Source of the DNA: Immundisolibacteraceae bacterium
GTDB taxonomy: Bacteria > Pseudomonadota > Gammaproteobacteria > Immundisolibacterales > Immundisolibacteraceae
DNA: 11,554 nt
Direction of reading: 5' to 3'
NCBI GenBank assembly: GCA_016763355.1
Contig: JAESTY010000163.1
Span: forward strand, 1-11,554
The position numbers and the translations under genes are program-made. The notes under the pieces are model-generated. The model ran no database searches, was not told the origin of the DNA, and saw nothing but the letters and a program-made list of their open reading frames with translations. This document shows positions 1 to 6,693 of this stretch, piece after piece (position 1 is the first letter of the stretch; every line of letters begins with the position of its first letter).

Positions 1-747
1 GTAAATTGACTGATCATCATCGCCAACCACGGTCAGGCTGGCACTGGCCCCAACCAACAGCTTGACCAGCTCATATTGGGTGGCGTTGGTGTCCTGGTAT
101 TCGTCGACCAGCATGTGACGGATATGGGTTTGCCAGTAGGCACGCACCCGCTCGTTGGTTTGTAAAACCACCACCGGTTTCAGGATCAGGTCATCGAAAT
201 CAACCGCGTTATAGGCTTCGAGGGCTTCCTGGTATTCGCTGTAGAGCCGGGCGGCGCGAGCGATCAGGTCATCCTCGGCTTCTGCGGCGGCCTGGTCGGG
301 CAGAATCAACCGGTTTTTCCAGTCGCCAATGCGATAACGCATGGTCTTTAAAATTTCGCTATCGCCGGCCAGGGTGTTGCCGCTGAGCTCTTTGAGTAAC
401 GACAGGGTGTCGCCATCGTCGTAGATAGAAAAACCTGGCTTGAGGCCAAAATCTGACGGCCCGCGCCGAATCATGTTGAGGCCCAGAGTATGGAAAGTTG
501 AGACCGATAGACCACGCCGGTTAATACCCTGGCAAAGTTCAGCTACCCGGCTCTGCATCTCACGGGCGGCTTTATTGGTAAAGGTCACCGCAAGTATGTT
601 GCGCGCGGGTATGCCGCCTTTTTCAATCAGATAGCGGATCTTGCGGGTGATAACCCGGGTCTTGCCGCTGCCGGCACCGGCCAGCACCAGTAAGGGGCCG
701 TCGAGGTAGCGAACAGCGTCGGCCTGAGGGGGGTTAAGGGTATGCAA
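1..747 (-). CDS. rep: ATP-dependent DNA helicase Rep, N-terminal part (partial at left edge)
   Basis: This is a superfamily 1A 3'-5' DNA helicase, which helps replication forks pass protein roadblocks and restarts stalled forks. The frame runs open to the window edge, giving 249 codons; the family is usually about 670 residues. Visible motifs are Walker A GAGSGKT at about residues 24-30, motif Ia TFTNKAA at 55-61, Walker B/motif II DEYQDTN at 215-221, and motif III VGDDDQSIY at 241-249, where the window cuts it. The N-terminus (LNPPQADAV) and the segment DFDDLIL resemble Rep more than UvrD or PcrA. No ATG exists in frame after the upstream stop. The only usable start is TTG at 747, which places the conserved LNP motif at the expected distance but has no clear Shine-Dalgarno. 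It lies 113 bp downstream of the AMMECR1 gene on the same strand; co-transcription is possible but unproven. Confidence 0.92.
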   Translation of the reverse strand, partial: MHTLNPPQADAVRYLDGPLLVLAGAGSGKTRVITRKIRYLIEKGGIPARNILAVTFTNKAAREMQSRVAELCQGINRRGLSVSTFHTLGLNMIRRGPSDFGLKPGFSIYDDGDTLSLLKELSGNTLAGDSEILKTMRYRIGDWKNRLILPDQAAAEAEDDLIARAARLYSEYQEALEAYNAVDFDDLILKPVVVLQTNERVRAYWQTHIRHMLVDEYQDTNATQYELVKLLVGASASLTVVGDDDQSIY

Positions 748-860
748 GAGTGGATAGTTGCCGAGTGGATAAAAGCCGCTAGTTTACGATTAACCTGCAC
801 CAGTTTGGAGTGGTTTTGGTCGCAGGGAGCGCTTTAATTTTGGTTCAGCCGGGTCAAGTG

Positions 861-1472
861 TTAAGCGGAAAAATAGTCAGTGGTATACCGGCTGACCTGA
901 ATCTGATTAGACCAGTAATCACTGGCAAACCCAGCCTTAAGTTTTAGTTGTTTCACAAATTCGGCGGGTTGGGGTAATTGTTGCCAGACGCTGGGTAGAA
1001 AAGTTGCTTGATGCAGGCCTTCACTTAGGGTCAGCCCATCGATACCCGGCCGGATTTTGGTTAACAGTTCAGACTCTGAGGTGACGGTCAGGGTTTCAGG
1101 CAAAGATAATACCGATATGTCGATCTTCAACTTACTGGCATCCTGTTGTTCAACCGCAGCAAATCGACTATCGGCCAGAGCAGCATTGTAAGCCGCATCG
1201 ATCACGGCTTCAGCCAGCGGTTTTTGCGGTGCCAGGCTGCCGATGCAGCCGCGTAATTTGCCATTAAGGTGCAGCGTGACGAAGCAGGCCAGTTGAACCT
1301 GCAGGGCCTGCGGATAATCTGTGATCTCGATTGACAGGTGATGTCCTTGGTTGACGCCAACATCGACACTTTCAGCGGCCAGTTTTAACAATATCTGGCG
1401 CTGCTCTGGGGTTAAGGGGGCCAACTTAACCAACTGCAAAGGCCCCGTAGCCAACCACCCGATTAAGGTCAC
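861..1472 (-). CDS. amrA: AMMECR1-domain protein, AmmeMemoRadiSam system protein A
   Basis: This is a 203-residue single-domain protein of the AMMECR1 family, a small cytosolic fold conserved from archaea to humans with no settled biochemical activity. Family hallmarks are LRGCIG at residues 73-78, with the near-invariant Cys at 76, then AYNAALADSRF at about 94-104, ATFLPSVWQQLP at 156-167 and EFVKQLKLKAG at 171-181. Its 5' end overlaps the Memo-family gene by 47 bp, so the two are translationally close and surely co-transcribed. The start is uncertain. GTG at 1472 lies inside the upstream gene and has only a weak ribosome site. TTG at 1439 would begin MQLVKLAPLTPEQR, nearer to where most family members begin. 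With the Memo protein and the divergent radical SAM gene it completes the AmmeMemoRadiSam set. No signal peptide or membrane segment is seen. Confidence 0.9.
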   Translation of the reverse strand: MTLIGWLATGPLQLVKLAPLTPEQRQILLKLAAESVDVGVNQGHHLSIEITDYPQALQVQLACFVTLHLNGKLRGCIGSLAPQKPLAEAVIDAAYNAALADSRFAAVEQQDASKLKIDISVLSLPETLTVTSESELLTKIRPGIDGLTLSEGLHQATFLPSVWQQLPQPAEFVKQLKLKAGFASDYWSNQIQVSRYTTDYFSA

Positions 1473-2271
1473 CGGAGTTATCGCCAGAGTTACTGTAATG
1501 TAATTTTTCTACCGTTAGGTCGCGTTGCCTTGCGGCCTCCAACAGACCATTAATGGATCGGCAACCACAGGCCTGCTGGCTGGTTAGGGTCGGCTGTTTA
1601 GCACTAATAAGATCAGCCGTGTTCTGGTCAAGATCGCGGGCCTGCTGGTCGGGATGAAAGTGACTGAGGTCGCTACTACAGATAATGACGGTTTCATCGT
1701 CACCCCATAGTAGGTCTAACACCTGAGCCACTAGCTGGAAGCTGCATTCGCCGATGAGCAGGGGCACCAGAGTGAAATTATTCAATAGCGTTTGTAGAAA
1801 GGGTAACTGGACCTCGAGACTGTGTTCGAGTTGATGCGCTGAATTAGAACGGTAAACAAAATCGAACTGTTCAATGCGAGTCATGGCGGCCTGGTCGAGT
1901 TCGACCAGGCCTAACGGAGTGGCAAAATGAGTTTGGTCTGGCAGGGCAATGCCGTGTACCGGCTCGCGGTGGGGCGGGCCGAGTAATATCACCCGGCGAA
2001 TTTGGTCGGCAAGCGGTATCCAACGCCGATATCCATAGCTAGCGGTACCACCGGAATAGCGATAGCCAGCATGGGGAACGATCAGGGCCTTATTCGTCGA
2101 TAAGTTCGTCGGGTTAGCATTATTTCCATCAGGGCTCAGGTAAGTCCTGACGGCTGACTGTAAGTGGTGCGGCTGATCGGGGTAGAAAGTCCCGGCCACT
2201 GCAGCAGATCGAACTTTGGTCATGCCGAGTTTTCCCATGTTGGGTAGGTGGTCCGATCCTGGCGTAGTCAT
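1426..2271 (-). CDS. amrB: Memo-family protein, AmmeMemoRadiSam system protein B
   Basis: This 281-residue member of the Memo family has the fold of class III extradiol dioxygenases (LigB-like). Human MEMO1 binds a metal through two His and one Cys. The equivalents here appear to be His67 in VPHAGY, His101 in GPPHREPVHG and Cys235 in ACGCRSI. Other conserved blocks are AGTFYP (26-31), HSLEVQLPF (150-158) and SSDLSHFHP (199-207), so the metal site looks intact. The start is ATG at 2271, supported by AGGAG six bases upstream. ATG codons at residues 12 and 17 are less likely because they lack such a site. The family conserved region begins at about residue 20, so there is a short N-terminal extension. 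The gene overlaps the AMMECR1 gene by 47 bp and is divergent from the radical SAM gene across 181 bp. The substrate is unknown; a redox or metal-dependent role is inference. Confidence 0.92.
   Translation of the reverse strand: MTTPGSDHLPNMGKLGMTKVRSAAVAGTFYPDQPHHLQSAVRTYLSPDGNNANPTNLSTNKALIVPHAGYRYSGGTASYGYRRWIPLADQIRRVILLGPPHREPVHGIALPDQTHFATPLGLVELDQAAMTRIEQFDFVYRSNSAHQLEHSLEVQLPFLQTLLNNFTLVPLLIGECSFQLVAQVLDLLWGDDETVIICSSDLSHFHPDQQARDLDQNTADLISAKQPTLTSQQACGCRSINGLLEAARQRDLTVEKLHYSNSGDNSGDLNRVVGYGAFAVG
1888..1911. repeat. Perfect 11-bp inverted repeat inside the Memo-family gene
   Basis: The arms GGCCTGGTCGA (1888-1898) and TCGACCAGGCC (1901-1911) are exact reverse complements separated by only GT. 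The element lies inside coding sequence for GLVELDQA. It could form a tight hairpin in RNA or be a binding site for a dimeric protein, but the coding context may explain it by chance. Confidence 0.6.
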
Positions 2272-2452
2272 TGAGCGCTCCTGGCCAGCCCCTGCCGTTG
2301 TAATGGGGCATGGAATAGTTCGGCCAATTACTTAATGTCAGATACTAACCAGGGGGTGATAGTTGTTTATGCTACTCACATAGCTGGGCAAAGGAAACGA
2401 GGTTACTTCTAAGGTTCGGTAGGTGGGTTCTTAAGCTTGATGGAGAATTTCA
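2272..2452. promoter_or_regulatory. Divergent intergenic region between the Memo and radical SAM genes
   Basis: This 181-bp region separates two outward-facing genes and must hold the promoters of both halves of the AmmeMemoRadiSam set. Ribosome sites are clear at both ends: AGGAG six bases before the Memo ATG on the minus strand, and GGAG at 2442-2445, seven bases before the radical SAM ATG on the plus strand. I could not identify a convincing -35/-10 pair or operator by eye. Confidence 0.5.
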
Positions 2453-3574
2453 ATGAGACAACAACTTGAGCCAGGCGTGGTCAACACCGATTACTGGCAG
2501 TCTCTGGACGATGGCCGAGTTCAGTGCGATGCCTGCCCCCGTCACTGTCGACTCCACACAGGCCAGCGGGGTGCCTGTTTTGTGCGCGCCGAGCGCAATG
2601 GCGAAATTGTTTTAACCAGCTATGGACGATCAACCGGGTTTTGCATTGACCCGATCGAAAAAAAGCCGTTGAACCATTTTTTGCCGGGGTCGTCGGTGCT
2701 CTCGTTTGGCACCGCGGGCTGTAATCTGGCCTGTAAATTCTGTCAGAACTGGGATATTTCCAAATCGCGAGAGACCGATATTCTCTCGGCCTGGGCGATG
2801 CCAGATGCGCTAGTAGCAGCGGCCCGTACTCATGATTGCGCAAGCATTGCCTTTACCTATAACGATCCTGTGGTGTTTCTTGAATATGCAGTGGATGTGG
2901 CTGCTGTGGCCAGAGAGCAAGGCATTAAGGCGGTGGCAGTAACTGCCGGCTATATTTGTGATCAGCCTCGGCAGCAGCTTTTTGGGGCTATGGATGCCAT
3001 TAATGTTGACCTGAAAGCCTTTAGTGAAGACTTCTATCGGCGGCTTTGCGGTGGCACGCTGGCCGCAACGCTCGAGACTCTGGAATATATCTACCATCGG
3101 ACTGAGGCCTGGCTAGAAATCACCACCTTATTAATTCCGGGTAAAAATGATTCCGAGGATGAAATTGATCAGCTCAGTCGCTGGCTGGTGAAAAACCTTG
3201 GTGTGGAAGTGCCGTTACATTTCTCCGCCTTTCATCCGGACTGGAAAATGCGGGACATCCCTGCAACCCCGGCGCCAACTCTGAACCGAGCGCGGGATAT
3301 TGCGCTGGCAAATGGGCTTCAATATGTCTACACCGGTAATGTTCACGATCCTGTGGGTAGCAGCACCTACTGTCCCAATTGTGGAATACGGTTAATTGAA
3401 CGGGATTGGTATCAGCTAGGCGAGTGGGCGTTAGCTGATACAAGCGTGTCAAATACCGACGAGACAGGTACCGGCAAGTGCGGCGGTTGCGACGAGATAA
3501 TTGCCGGCGTGTTTACTGATCAACCTGGGAGCTGGAGTCGGCAACGCCAGAAGGTGGATATCAGCAGATTTTAA
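2453..3574 (+). CDS. amrS: AmmeMemoRadiSam system radical SAM enzyme
   Basis: This 373-residue radical SAM protein is related to pyruvate formate-lyase activating enzymes. The [4Fe-4S]/SAM motif is Cys90, Cys94 and Cys97 (GCNLACKFCQNW). An N-terminal cysteine cluster, CDACPRHC...GAC (Cys25, 28, 32, 42), precedes the barrel, as in PflA-like relatives. Barrel motifs include SIAFTYNDPVVF (131-142), NVDLKAF (184-190), LLIPGKND (226-233) and the HFSAFHPDW block (256-264). The C-terminus carries two CxxC pairs (Cys307/310 and Cys343/346), a likely zinc ribbon; from memory this is usual for the family. The start is ATG 2453, with GGAG seven bases upstream. The gene is monocistronic as seen here, divergent from its two partners, and ends at a strong hairpin. 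The enzyme probably acts in the cytosol on an unknown substrate or protein. Confidence 0.93.
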   Translation: MRQQLEPGVVNTDYWQSLDDGRVQCDACPRHCRLHTGQRGACFVRAERNGEIVLTSYGRSTGFCIDPIEKKPLNHFLPGSSVLSFGTAGCNLACKFCQNWDISKSRETDILSAWAMPDALVAAARTHDCASIAFTYNDPVVFLEYAVDVAAVAREQGIKAVAVTAGYICDQPRQQLFGAMDAINVDLKAFSEDFYRRLCGGTLAATLETLEYIYHRTEAWLEITTLLIPGKNDSEDEIDQLSRWLVKNLGVEVPLHFSAFHPDWKMRDIPATPAPTLNRARDIALANGLQYVYTGNVHDPVGSSTYCPNCGIRLIERDWYQLGEWALADTSVSNTDETGTGKCGGCDEIIAGVFTDQPGSWSRQRQKVDISRF

Positions 3575-3610
3575 TACCTAACTGCCCAGCAATGACTGGG
3601 CAGTTAGGTA
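3575..3610. terminator. Perfect 15-bp hairpin, likely bidirectional terminator
   Basis: The left arm (3575-3589, TACCTAACTGCCCAG) and right arm (3596-3610) are exact reverse complements around a six-base CAATGA loop. The hairpin starts at the base after the radical SAM stop codon and lies in the 54-bp gap between converging genes. On the plus strand no T-run follows. On the minus strand TTAAAATC follows, so it may serve the extradiol dioxygenase transcript at least as well. Confidence 0.7.
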
Positions 3611-3628
3611 GGAGCGGGCGACTTAATT

Positions 3629-4537
3629 TCAGGCGGGTGGGGCCATCATTGGCTGATGACCCCAATCGCTAAGCTCTGAGTAGCGCACTACTTCCCAGTT
3701 ATCATCATCAACAATCACACCGCCCCAGCCAAATTCACAGGCAAATCCGGACGGTGTTTGCATATAAAAAGAGGTCATCTGATCGTTGGGGTGATGGCCC
3801 ATGCCCATGCGAATCGGCACGCCCGCGGCCATACATCGATCGAGTGCCAAACCCACGTCATTGAGGTCGTTAACCTGCAGCATCATGTGGTCGATGTGCT
3901 GCGGAACCGGCGCTTCGGCAACGGCGATAGAGTGATGGCGGCCGCTGGCCACATGATAAAAGGTGGCGTCGAGCACCGGGCCACCGGGAGCAATTTCACC
4001 CTTGATGTAATCGCTGATGGTGAATTCCAGGGCCTGCTGATAAAAGTTATTGGTCTTAGCGCCATCTTTTGCAATCACCACCAGGTGACCCGCACCGAGT
4101 TCATTGGCAACAAAACCATTGGTGACGATTGGTGAGCTAAATCGTTTACTTAAGGCAACAACACTTGGGCTGTAGTAGAACTCATGACGCCAGCGGTCTG
4201 GGTCAAGACAGCTATAGAGTTTATCGACTCGGCGTAGGGAAGTGGTGGCTTCATCAGCCACCGTAACTTCGATACCTCGATCACGTAGTTTTTCAACGTA
4301 AGCTTCTAACTGTGGCTCGGTATCGAATTCCCAGCCGAGGGCCTGCAGGTCATCGCTGCCGTCTTCAATCAACAGTATGCGCTGTTCGTAGTCGTCGATT
4401 CGCAGTCCAAGGCTGTTGCTGTTGCGAATACCAACCTGGGTGCCAAGAATATTGACCGCAAAGTCTTCCCATTTGGCCAGGTCTGACACGCCAAATATAA
4501 AGTAACCCAGTGATGATATTGGTGAATACCCAGCCAT
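3629..4537 (-). CDS. Type I (VOC-fold) extradiol ring-cleavage dioxygenase, BphC/NahC-like
   Basis: This 302-residue, two-domain vicinal-oxygen-chelate protein should be a non-haem Fe(II) (or Mn) enzyme that cleaves a catechol next to its two hydroxyls. The catalytic second half keeps every residue expected by alignment to the 2,3-dihydroxybiphenyl dioxygenase BphC: metal ligands His151 (GAGHLVV), His217 (IDHMML) and Glu268 (FACEFGWGG), with active-site His202, His249 and Tyr258 in the right places. The N-terminal repeat starts with SSLGYFIFGVSDLAKW, typical of the family. The length equals that of bicyclic-substrate members such as BphC and NahC. The start is ATG 4537, with GAGGAG nine bases upstream. 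It follows the alpha/beta hydrolase gene by 85 bp on the same strand, and is divergent from a Rieske dioxygenase unit that could supply its diol substrate. The exact substrate cannot be read from sequence. Confidence 0.93.
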   Translation of the reverse strand: MAGYSPISSLGYFIFGVSDLAKWEDFAVNILGTQVGIRNSNSLGLRIDDYEQRILLIEDGSDDLQALGWEFDTEPQLEAYVEKLRDRGIEVTVADEATTSLRRVDKLYSCLDPDRWRHEFYYSPSVVALSKRFSSPIVTNGFVANELGAGHLVVIAKDGAKTNNFYQQALEFTISDYIKGEIAPGGPVLDATFYHVASGRHHSIAVAEAPVPQHIDHMMLQVNDLNDVGLALDRCMAAGVPIRMGMGHHPNDQMTSFYMQTPSGFACEFGWGGVIVDDDNWEVVRYSELSDWGHQPMMAPPA

Positions 4538-4622
4538 GTTGTTGTGCTCCTCAGTAACTTGCCAGCGAATTGATGTTTTGGTTCGGCGCGAATTATATCG
4601 TTTTGCACCGACTGCAATAGCG

Positions 4623-5444
4623 CTACCAGTGACGATCTTTAAAAGCGGTGATGATGTCGCCGATTTCTGCAGGATGAGTTTGGGGAATCATATGACCGGC
4701 ACCGGCTATTTCTAGTAGTTCGGCCTGACTGATCTGATGGGCCAGCAGTTCGGCAACGGCTCGGGCAGGCTCTGGGGAGTGCTGGCCTCGAACCACCGTC
4801 ACCGGGATATCTAGCGCATCGAAAGTACTCATGGTGCTGGTAAAGCGGTCAAGACCACGAAACTCATCGCCGACTTTGGCCATGGTTGGAATGATCATCT
4901 GCTTATGTTTTTCTGGCATCTGCTGCCATTGGCCATCGCCGATCCAGAAACCCATGAAAATATCCGCCGCGCCGGCCAGGTCGCCTGCATTGATACAGGC
5001 CACACAGCTATCGCCGATTGCCTGTACCGCCTGCCACTGATCCGCATAGATACTGTTCTTAAGCAGGTGGAAATAGATCGGTTCGATCAGTAGCAGGCTT
5101 TTTACCTGAAGCCGGTTTTGCTGCAATTGCAGCACGATGGTTTCCAGACTCATGGCCCCACCATAGGAGTGACCAATCAAATGAACAGGTTCACCGGCCT
5201 GCTGGATTAGTGAATCGATAACCTGGGCATCCGCGTTGAAAGGCATATCACCAGGGGTAGGCCAGCTATCGGAACCACCATAGCCAATTAAATCCGGTGC
5301 AATTAGTTGATGATCAGGCAGCAAATGGTCAACAAACATCCACTGGCGATGGCTGTCGCTAGAACAGTGGGCCATGAGTACGGGTGTGCCGCTGCCAGTG
5401 GTGCGATAAGCGATATTGACGCCGTTGATCGATAGGTTGTTCAT
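4623..5444 (-). CDS. Alpha/beta-fold hydrolase
   Basis: This 273-residue cytosolic alpha/beta hydrolase carries a nucleophile elbow GHSYGG with Ser93, an oxyanion-region HC (AHCSSDSHRQW, about 25-35) and a C-terminal catalytic His251 in GAGHMIPQTHP. The usual acid position after strand 7 reads RGQHSPEP, with no Asp. Glu121 after strand 6 (LLLIEPIYF) may take that role; this is inference. Its place just upstream of an extradiol dioxygenase suggests hydrolysis of the ring-fission product or of an ester or lactone nearby in the pathway. However, it lacks the GGGPGA-type oxyanion loop of BphD meta-cleavage hydrolases and should not be called one. The start is ATG 5444; the ribosome site is weak (GATGAG region). 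It is the first gene of the minus unit, divergent from the sulfotransferase gene. Confidence 0.88.
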   Translation of the reverse strand: MNNLSINGVNIAYRTTGSGTPVLMAHCSSDSHRQWMFVDHLLPDHQLIAPDLIGYGGSDSWPTPGDMPFNADAQVIDSLIQQAGEPVHLIGHSYGGAMSLETIVLQLQQNRLQVKSLLLIEPIYFHLLKNSIYADQWQAVQAIGDSCVACINAGDLAGAADIFMGFWIGDGQWQQMPEKHKQMIIPTMAKVGDEFRGLDRFTSTMSTFDALDIPVTVVRGQHSPEPARAVAELLAHQISQAELLEIAGAGHMIPQTHPAEIGDIITAFKDRHW

Positions 5445-5621
5445 TTTGGTAACTCATCCATGACCGGGATTGAACCGGGTTTTATTGCTCCCTCCCTGGT
5501 AGCGGCGCACAGGGTAGCGATTTCAGTTAAAAAAGCTAGTTTTGGTAAAGCAGATAATTGTCAGATCGGTGGCTAGCCCTTTATATTGCCGCTACGATAA
5601 ATCGAAACCAGGGGGCCGGGG
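5445..5621. promoter_or_regulatory. Divergent control region of the aromatic gene island
   Basis: This 177-bp region lies between the hydrolase and sulfotransferase genes and is the only place where both units can be controlled together. It holds the hexamer ACCGGG twice in direct orientation near 5463-5478, next to the hydrolase start, and an A-rich stretch near 5528-5534. No regulator gene lies in the window. I saw no strong palindromic operator. Confidence 0.4.
5558..5587 (+). promoter_or_regulatory. Candidate sigma70-type promoter for the sulfotransferase-Rieske unit
   Basis: TTGTCA at 5558-5563 and TATATT at 5582-5587 are separated by 18 bp. Transcription would begin about 7 bases later and leave a short leader of roughly 28 bases with a G-rich ribosome site (AGGGGG) before ATG 5622. 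This is a by-eye match only. Confidence 0.4.
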
Positions 5622-6626
5622 ATGGACGAGATCAACTTTGATGATTTACATAGCGTACGCAATCAGCAGCGCCAGTTGGTTGATCAAAAGCGTCGAAAAG
5701 CTCGGCCGTTGGTTGCTTTGCTACCGATCTTGATGAAAACAGTTCGGTTATTGGGGCTAGAAAGGGCTCTGTTTCGGCGCTATTTCACCCCGATTAAACA
5801 ACGTATTGATGCGCAGGCTGAGCAATCTTTCTCCAACTATCAGCCAGGATCTGGAGATGTGGTGGTTTGTTCCTATTTCAAGAGCGGCACTCACTGGGCG
5901 ATGCAGGTGGCCCATCAGATCATTAACCTGGGTGAGGCCGAGTTTGACTGTATCTATGACGTGATTCCCTGGAACGAGGCGCCACCTAGCGGAGCCGGAT
6001 TATCACTGCAGGATCCTCGACCCCTACAACTATCTAAAACCGGCCAACGGGTAATCAAAACCCATGCCTGCGCAGAACTGGTGCCTTATACCGAGAGTGC
6101 TAAATATCTCTGTGTGATTCGAGACCCCAAAGATGTGTTTGTCTCTAGCTACCACTTTATGCGAGCGGTGATGCTGGGGCCATTGATGCCCTCGGTACCA
6201 ACCTGGCTAGGGTTGTATCTGTCTGATCAGGCTTTCTGGCGGCCCTGGGCAGATTTTACCGCTAGCTACTGGGGCTGGCGGGATCGTCCTAATGTGTTAT
6301 TCCTGACCTATGAGCAGATGCAGGAGAATCCAGAGGCTATGGTGATAAAAATCGCTGAATTTCTGGGGGTTGAGCTCGATGCAGCGCAGTTGCAAAAGGT
6401 TCTGCAACTGAGCTCTTATGACTACATGCGCAATAACGACCATAAGTTTCATTTTAGTGTGGGTTCACCGTTAACCCCGCCCCATGGCAAGATGATTCGC
6501 CAGGGTAAAAAGGGTAAATCTGCCGAGCTGATATCTGCCGCTCAGCAGATCCAGATTGATGATTTCTGTAGGCAGAAGCTGGTAGATTTGGGCAGTGATT
6601 TCCCTTACACAGAGCATTTCGGGTGA
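5622..6626 (+). CDS. PAPS-dependent sulfotransferase (SULT-like domain)
   Basis: This 334-residue protein should transfer sulfate from PAPS to a hydroxyl or amine of a small acceptor in the cytosol. The 5'-phosphosulfate loop is YFKSGTHW (85-92), a variant of the usual PKSGTTW. The catalytic His is probably His148 in IKTHA. The 3'-phosphate motif is YLCVIRDPKDVFVSSYHFM (162-180) with Arg167 and Ser175/176. FLTYEQMQENPE (227-238) and FLGVEL (247-252) are standard, and RQGKKGKS (293-300) resembles the C-terminal RKGxxG motif that contacts PAPS. An N-terminal stretch of about 70 residues, basic between 20 and 65, precedes the domain; a weak hydrophobic run near 30-40 is too short for a clear membrane anchor. 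It leads the plus unit, 67 bp before the Rieske alpha gene, so it probably acts on a substrate or product of that pathway. The acceptor is unknown. Confidence 0.9.
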   Translation: MDEINFDDLHSVRNQQRQLVDQKRRKARPLVALLPILMKTVRLLGLERALFRRYFTPIKQRIDAQAEQSFSNYQPGSGDVVVCSYFKSGTHWAMQVAHQIINLGEAEFDCIYDVIPWNEAPPSGAGLSLQDPRPLQLSKTGQRVIKTHACAELVPYTESAKYLCVIRDPKDVFVSSYHFMRAVMLGPLMPSVPTWLGLYLSDQAFWRPWADFTASYWGWRDRPNVLFLTYEQMQENPEAMVIKIAEFLGVELDAAQLQKVLQLSSYDYMRNNDHKFHFSVGSPLTPPHGKMIRQGKKGKSAELISAAQQIQIDDFCRQKLVDLGSDFPYTEHFG

Positions 6627-6693
6627 TCGATTCCCGAACTCGATTGTTGTGTTGGTCTGAAGCACTCCGATTAAACTTGAAAGGCAACATTTA

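Noticed and set aside
3629..5444. Naming the two minus-strand genes bphC and bphD
   Set aside because: The dioxygenase substrate cannot be fixed from sequence, and the hydrolase lacks the BphD oxyanion loop and catalytic Asp.
5459..5480. tRNA T-arm-like sequence on the minus strand (GGTTCAATCCC)
   Set aside because: No anticodon or D arm, acceptor stem or CCA end can be built around it, so it is not a tRNA gene, and an attachment-site remnant is not supported by any integrase.
5542..5733. Plus-strand 63-codon ORF at the sulfotransferase 5' end
   Set aside because: It overlaps the sulfotransferase start in another frame, has no recognisable content and crosses the candidate promoter.
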